Shown here piece after piece: positions 60,247 to 64,000 of a stretch of DNA of 64,000 bases. The translations under genes were made by a program, and so were the position numbers. The stretch's first letter is position 1. Every line of letters begins with the position of its first letter. The DNA is from Oscillibacter faecalis_A (GTDB lineage: Bacteria; Bacillota; Clostridia; Oscillospirales; Oscillospiraceae): assembly GCF_029218125.1 (NCBI RefSeq), contig NZ_JARFXX010000002.1, forward strand, positions 302,869 to 366,868, given 5' to 3'. The notes below the pieces were generated by a model. It saw only the letters and a program-made list of their open reading frames with translations. It was not told the origin of the DNA and did not search any database.

Positions 60247-61607
60247 AGAATATCACCGTTGCGACCTATCTCTATGACGAGACGAACCGCATGGTGCGGG
60301 GTACCAACAAGACCGGCGAGGTCAGCGCATATACCTTCAACGGTCTCGGCGTGCGGGTCGGCACAGAGCAGATTCTTGAGGACAACAGCCACGGCTACAC
60401 GGACTTCCACTGCCAGACGCCCAGCGTGGAGACGGGCATTGAAAAGCCGGAAGTGGTCAAGACGGATTATGTCATTGACTATACCAGACTGGACATCGAC
60501 CAGCGGGTGCTGATGAAGTCCGAGCAGGACGGCTACGATTTCTTCTACACCTACGGTTTGGACAAGCTGCAGGTCATGACGATTGGCGAAGGCAGCAACT
60601 GGTGGGGGCAGAGCATCAAGAAATGCGTCAATATGGCCTACGTCCACACCGACCGCCTTGGCAGCGTGGTGAATCTCTCCGATCAGTATGGCCGTGTGAC
60701 CGCACGGGCAGACTACACCGATTGGGGCGAGGTGCGCCGTTACACAGACATCACCGTGGACGGCGGCTTCCGCAGACTACTGCCGGAGATTACCTACGCC
60801 ACCCATGAGTATGATGATGTCCTGAACCAGTTCTACGCAAAGGCCAGAATGTACGATGCGGAGAACAAGCGGTTTGATGCGGTTGATCCAGTAAAGGGCT
60901 TCATCGCTGATCCAACGACGTTAGTGCAGTACTTGTATGTCGAGGATAACGCGGTAAATCAGGTTGATCCAACAGGGCGTATTCCGCTTATGGCAGTCGG
61001 CGCACTTGCTGGAGGCATCATTAACGCGGCGGTAACTGCATATCAATCGAAGAAAGAAACTGGACATATCAGTATCTCAAAAACTGCGGTTAGTTTTGTG
61101 GAAGGGGCAATTACTGGTGCAACATTGGGAAGTAATCTTGGGGCAGTTGCCGTTGGCGTAATTAGCGGTGTGACTGCCGCTGCTGCTTCGGTCGCAAGAG
61201 ACAAAATTGATAACTCGAATGGCGGGAAAATTTCTAAATGGCAGATGGCAACGAATGCAATTGTTTCGGGAGTTGTAAGCGGGGTGACTGCAGGTTTAAT
61301 TGGGGGACCGGGAGCAAAAGCCCCTATAACAAGAACGGGAATCAAAATGGTTAACCAACAATTTGGTATGGGTACTGTAAAATCGTTTATTACCCAGCCA
61401 ACACAGCGTGTTATCTCGAAGAACTTTGCTATGGGAGTGGTGAAGACGGCAATTATTGCACCTATCAATGCTGCAATTTCATCTAATGTTATTAAAAAGT
61501 TCTCTGAAGTATCTGCGGTTAATCTCACAGATGCAAAGAAAGCAAGCGTTACTAATTCCAATGCCACAAACAATAACTATTTCATGAAGGTTGCTTGCAC
61601 GCATTAA
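60247..61607 (+). CDS. Orphan Rhs C-terminal module 2 with hydrophobic Gly/Ala-rich tip
   Basis: The frame opens without a good start (NITVATYLYDETNRMVRG; first ATG at 60291). It carries the last Rhs core repeats and the conserved end (HTDRLGSVVNLSDQYGRV ... RYDAENKRFDAVDPVKG-like, then YLYVEDNAVNQVDPTGR), after which the tip begins. The tip (about 210 residues) has Gly/Ala-rich helices (MAVGALAGGIINAAVTAY, AITGATLGSNLGAVAVGVIS) and a polar end. A membrane-acting toxin is suggested by composition and by the membrane protein that follows; the activity is unknown. Lacks an expression start, so it is a silent cassette in place. Confidence 0.75.
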
Positions 61608-61622
61608 AAGGAGAAATGTTAC

Positions 61623-62030
61623 ATGTCTTTGCTTTCCATATATAGCGGAAGTGCGTGTGCGTGGATAATATCTGAAATAAACAGGGATACCATGGGTGAA
61701 CTACAAGTGGTAATTCCCAAAGCAGCAAGTACTTTGTTATATCCAATGGTTCGTCCCTTAACCGTCAGATTAGGCAGCTTGCTCCTGCGAATATATTCGG
61801 CATTCTCATCCGTGCTTTTTTCTGCGCTATACTTCCTGAAAACAGCAAATATTCAGGAACTAAATGTATTACTGTTTGCAGAGTATCTTCTCTTGTGTGG
61901 CATAGCAGAATTGAGTTTATGGGGAGTTCGTGGCGTGCGAGAAAAAAGAATCTGGCGAGTTTGGATTGTAACTATACTTGCCAGCGTGATAGCATTAGGA
62001 ATGTTTTTGGTTCTTTACGCTTTTTGCTAA
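61623..62030 (+). CDS. 135-residue membrane protein, candidate immunity for Rhs tip 2
   Basis: AAAGGAG upstream, 15 nt after the Rhs tip stop. Three or four hydrophobic segments (LLLRIYSAFSSVLFSALYFL, VLLFAEYLLLCGIAELSLWG, IVTILASVIALGMFLVLYAFC). Tip and immunity genes are usually paired in this order, and membrane immunity proteins go with membrane-acting tips. No family recognised. Confidence 0.55.
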   Translation: MSLLSIYSGSACAWIISEINRDTMGELQVVIPKAASTLLYPMVRPLTVRLGSLLLRIYSAFSSVLFSALYFLKTANIQELNVLLFAEYLLLCGIAELSLWGVRGVREKRIWRVWIVTILASVIALGMFLVLYAFC

Positions 62031-62039
62031 TGTGACATT

Positions 62040-62084
62040 GACAAAATAAGGGGCAAAATCACTCATCCTGCCCCTTATTTTGTC
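62040..62084. terminator. Bidirectional terminator between modules 2 and 3
   Basis: GACAAAATAAGGGGCA pairs perfectly with TGCCCCTTATTTTGTC around an AAATCACTCATCC loop, with T- and A-rich flanks. Confidence 0.85.
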
Positions 62085-62133
62085 GCATATCAATTTTTGA
62101 TTCTCAAATGCAAATAAAGGAGGAAAAAACCAA

Positions 62134-62616
62134 CTGACGGAGTTCCAGCGGGACAGCGATGCTACGGAAAACCTCAAGAGCCGCACGACATATACCTACG
62201 ATGCCCTTAACCGGCTCACCGGCAGCACCCGCAAGCTGGAAATCTACCCCTACGATACGCTTTCCTATACCTACAGCTATGACACGCTAGGCAACCTGCT
62301 CAAGCAGAGCGGTCCGACCAAGGGCGAAGAGGATAGCTGGCAGTATAATGACCTCAATGCTATTTCTCAAAATCCGGATTTGAAGCAAGCCTATGACAAA
62401 ATGTTGGGATATGATGTTTTGGATTATATGAGTAGTGGAGGAACACGTTCTCCCAGTCACTATCTGAATCCGTCACCCGACCTGCAATGGCATCATCCCG
62501 TTGATAACTCAAACGTAATTCAACTGGTTGAAAAGAGTCAGCATATGTCTAGCCTGTTTCAGGATGTAATGCATCCCAATAATATTGGTGGGTATTCAAC
62601 ATATTTTAAAAACTAA
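62134..62616 (+). CDS. Orphan Rhs module 3 with WHH-type nuclease tip
   Basis: AAAGGAGG stands at 62117-62123 but no ATG, GTG or TTG follows; the frame begins LTEFQRDSDATENL, with CTG at 62134 in start position. About 75 residues of Rhs core (TYTYDALNRLTGSTRKLE, YDTLGNLLKQSGPTKGEED, QYNDLNAIS) lead straight into a short tip whose motif LQWHHPVDNSNVIQLV-x-KSQH...HP...GG fits the WHH/LHH family of HNH-like toxin nucleases. The usual pre-toxin region is missing. Likely silent until joined to a full Rhs gene. Confidence 0.75.
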   Translation: MTEFQRDSDATENLKSRTTYTYDALNRLTGSTRKLEIYPYDTLSYTYSYDTLGNLLKQSGPTKGEEDSWQYNDLNAISQNPDLKQAYDKMLGYDVLDYMSSGGTRSPSHYLNPSPDLQWHHPVDNSNVIQLVEKSQHMSSLFQDVMHPNNIGGYSTYFKN

Positions 62617-62642
62617 TTAAAGAAGGTGAGCATATAAAGTCG

Positions 62643-63341
62643 GTGCAGGAACTCGTAGAACGTGCCCAAATCCAACTTGTCTTCAATGACCGATTGATTT
62701 GGGAAAACGGATATTCGGAAGGGCGTTTTCACAGTATTGAAGAGCGGAAGCAACAGCAATGTCTAGAAGCATCATGGATTGTTTCCCACGGCCTTGACAC
62801 AGTAATGAGTCGTAGAGATATGCAATTATTGAACCAAGAAATTGAGACTGTTGAAACTACCATCCGAGGTCAACGTTCATTTGAATGTGAATCCATTGAA
62901 CCTATTTTATGGGCTTGTTCATTCGTGGAAAAACTAACTCCAATTGGAAAGTTCATGCAGTCTGATTTTCATGCGCTCTTAATAGGACAATCTAAAGACT
63001 ATCTTTCCCAAACTGGAAGATTGCGGAATGAAGAAGAGATTGCCAGCCAGCGTGATATTCTTATGCTTTGGTATTGGAGAAGTAAGATCGAGCGAAAATT
63101 TGACACGACCAAAGGAATGTCCGTGGTTGACGCAATTGCTTCAACATTTACACAACAAGAAGTTATGTGCGCAAAAAGAATTCGGAGAATGAAGGGGGAT
63201 TTTGCTGTTCGAGGAATACCTTTTTACAATTTAACTCCAAAGGAAAAGTATATGCTTGGAACCTGTGTGAAATGGCGATACCATGCATTAGAGTGGGTTC
63301 TCAATGATGAATCTTGGTATGACACAAGTGTTGATACATGA
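62643..63341 (+). CDS. DUF4272-like protein, candidate immunity for the WHH tip
   Basis: Start set at GTG 62643; ATA at 62634 lies better spaced from GAAGGTGAG and would give IKSVQELVERAQ. 232 residues. The segment ASWIVSHGLDTVMSRRDMQLLNQEIETVETTIRGQRSFECESIEPILWACSFVEKL resembles the DUF4272 domain, often found as an immunity protein in polymorphic toxin loci. It follows the WHH-tip module by 26 nt. Confidence 0.65.
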   Translation: MQELVERAQIQLVFNDRLIWENGYSEGRFHSIEERKQQQCLEASWIVSHGLDTVMSRRDMQLLNQEIETVETTIRGQRSFECESIEPILWACSFVEKLTPIGKFMQSDFHALLIGQSKDYLSQTGRLRNEEEIASQRDILMLWYWRSKIERKFDTTKGMSVVDAIASTFTQQEVMCAKRIRRMKGDFAVRGIPFYNLTPKEKYMLGTCVKWRYHALEWVLNDESWYDTSVDT

Positions 63342-63384
63342 CATGTATTTTGAAAATTCTGCCTTGCAAGTATTGATGTGAAGG

Positions 63385-63606
63385 ATGAATTTTCAGAACT
63401 GTAAGAATACCGATGAAGTCAAAGCAACGCTGACCCTGTATCAAGGGAGTACTTATGTGGATTCTTGGAGCGCATCAGGAAAGGGCAAAGCTTACATTTC
63501 CGAGGATTGTGCGGTGAAGAGTGGAAAGAGCTATGTTCTTAAACTGACATATTCAATCAATGGAGTGTCGGAACCATCCGCATCGGTTACGGCAACCTGC
63601 CCATGA
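63385..63606 (+). CDS. 73-residue secreted-protein fragment
   Basis: ATG at 63385 with GAAGG upstream. The sequence is beta-rich (ATLTLYQGSTYVDSWSASG, SYVLKLTYSING) and ends in ATCP, like the C-terminal half of small exported proteins common in Clostridia. No signal peptide precedes it, so it is probably a 5'-truncated remnant. Confidence 0.4.
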   Translation: MNFQNCKNTDEVKATLTLYQGSTYVDSWSASGKGKAYISEDCAVKSGKSYVLKLTYSINGVSEPSASVTATCP

Positions 63607-63620
63607 AGAAGGGCAAAGAC

Positions 63621-63660
63621 GGGTCTGCATATGCAGACCCAAGGGGATACATCCCCTTGG
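63621..63660 (+). repeat. Two adjacent palindromes
   Basis: GGGTCTGCATATGCAGACCC (63621-63640) is a perfect 20-nt palindrome and overlaps a second stem, CCAAGGGGAT/ATCCCCTTGG (63639-63660). Together they may form a cruciform or tandem terminator ahead of the last gene. Confidence 0.6.
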
Positions 63661-63800
63661 GATAAGAGTTGAATGCCAGACAGTATTCGACCTTATTATA
63701 AACACTCCGGATTGGTGGTGAGACCGATGTACTATGAAAGCTAAGATCCTGACAACAGAACCTAAAATCAATCGGATGAATGTGAACGGAGCGTATTTTC

Positions 63801-64000
63801 ATGAAAAAATTTTTATCCATGACCATGACGCTTATTATGTTGATGGCCCTTGCTGTTCCTGCGTTTGCCGTTGACAAAGAATCAGATTCGAACTCGGAAG
63901 CAGAAGTGCAGGAAGAGATTTTGGAGAGCGCGAGCGAATTTGCATATTTAGATGCAGATAAGGCTACTCCGGAACTAAAGGAAAAAATTCTGGAAGCACG
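63801..64000 (+). CDS. Secreted protein, N-terminal part (runs off the window)
   Basis: ATG at 63801 gives a clear signal peptide (KKFLSMTMTLIMLMALAVPAFA) and then an acidic mature N-terminus (VDKESDSNSEAEVQEEILESA). The frame is open at the window edge. GGAG-like GAACGGAG lies upstream. The family cannot be told from 66 residues. Confidence 0.75.
   Translation, partial: MKKFLSMTMTLIMLMALAVPAFAVDKESDSNSEAEVQEEILESASEFAYLDADKATPELKEKILEA

Noticed and set aside
63674..63745. Possible 23-codon peptide before the last gene
   Set aside because: Too short and without a clear ribosome site to support.
1..64000. CRISPR arrays and cas genes
   Set aside because: No regularly spaced direct repeats or Cas-like proteins were seen; repeats found are hairpins, operators or Rhs homology.

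Overview
The window looks like a chromosome of a gut Clostridia bacterium, probably Oscillospiraceae (inference from the GC-rich Gram-positive gene set, strong AGGAGG ribosome sites, type IV pilus genes, sortase pili and an S-layer-homology protein). The first 23.7 kb reads as stable chromosome. The rest is a mosaic of mobile-element pieces, gene fragments and small accessory cassettes with shifting base composition.

1-23.7 kb: the end of a type IV pilus operon (PilM, PilN, PilO, a giant 2354-residue prepilin-headed surface protein, then three minor pseudopilins) closed by a terminator. Then come a zinc-binding lipoprotein with a Fur-family-like palindrome, a peptidase operon (YlmH, DUF896, PepD), a zinc-ribbon/Big2/SH3 envelope protein, uridine kinase, a c-di-GMP response regulator (REC, HD-GYP, GGDEF) with a histidine phosphotransfer protein, a beta-carbonic anhydrase, and a four-gene sortase-assembled pilus locus.

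23.9-36.4 kb: an integration and regulation module. It has a decayed RhuM / low-molecular-weight phosphatase / DUF1016 array, a metallophosphoesterase, three tandem serine recombinases, a YolD plus Y-family polymerase pair behind a LexA-like box, a sigma-like regulator beside two structured non-coding stretches, and an ImmA protease facing a self-cleaving-type S24 repressor across a palindromic operator. No conjugation or phage structural genes are visible.

36.4-45.8 kb: low-GC DNA with an IS256 remnant, a bile-salt-hydrolase family enzyme, a FUSC membrane protein, a fused RelA/kinase fragment, and a six-gene TetR-cardiolipin synthase-acyltransferase-glycosyltransferase-PAP2-AI-2E cassette that looks like a membrane-lipid remodelling operon.

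45.8-51.8 kb: a 5'-truncated serine recombinase carrying three clustered in-frame stops, a compact array of eight tRNA genes, small element-type genes, then HdeD and Hsp20 behind a CIRCE-like operator, and a truncated metallophosphoesterase.

51.8-64 kb: two sigma/anti-sigma pairs separated by three copies of an intergenic repeat, an SLH protein, and a series of at least three orphan Rhs tip modules. Each is followed by a small candidate immunity gene; one tip carries a WHH-type nuclease motif and is followed by a DUF4272-like gene. The most distinctive systems are the orphan Rhs tip/immunity array, the tRNA array and the TetR lipid cassette.
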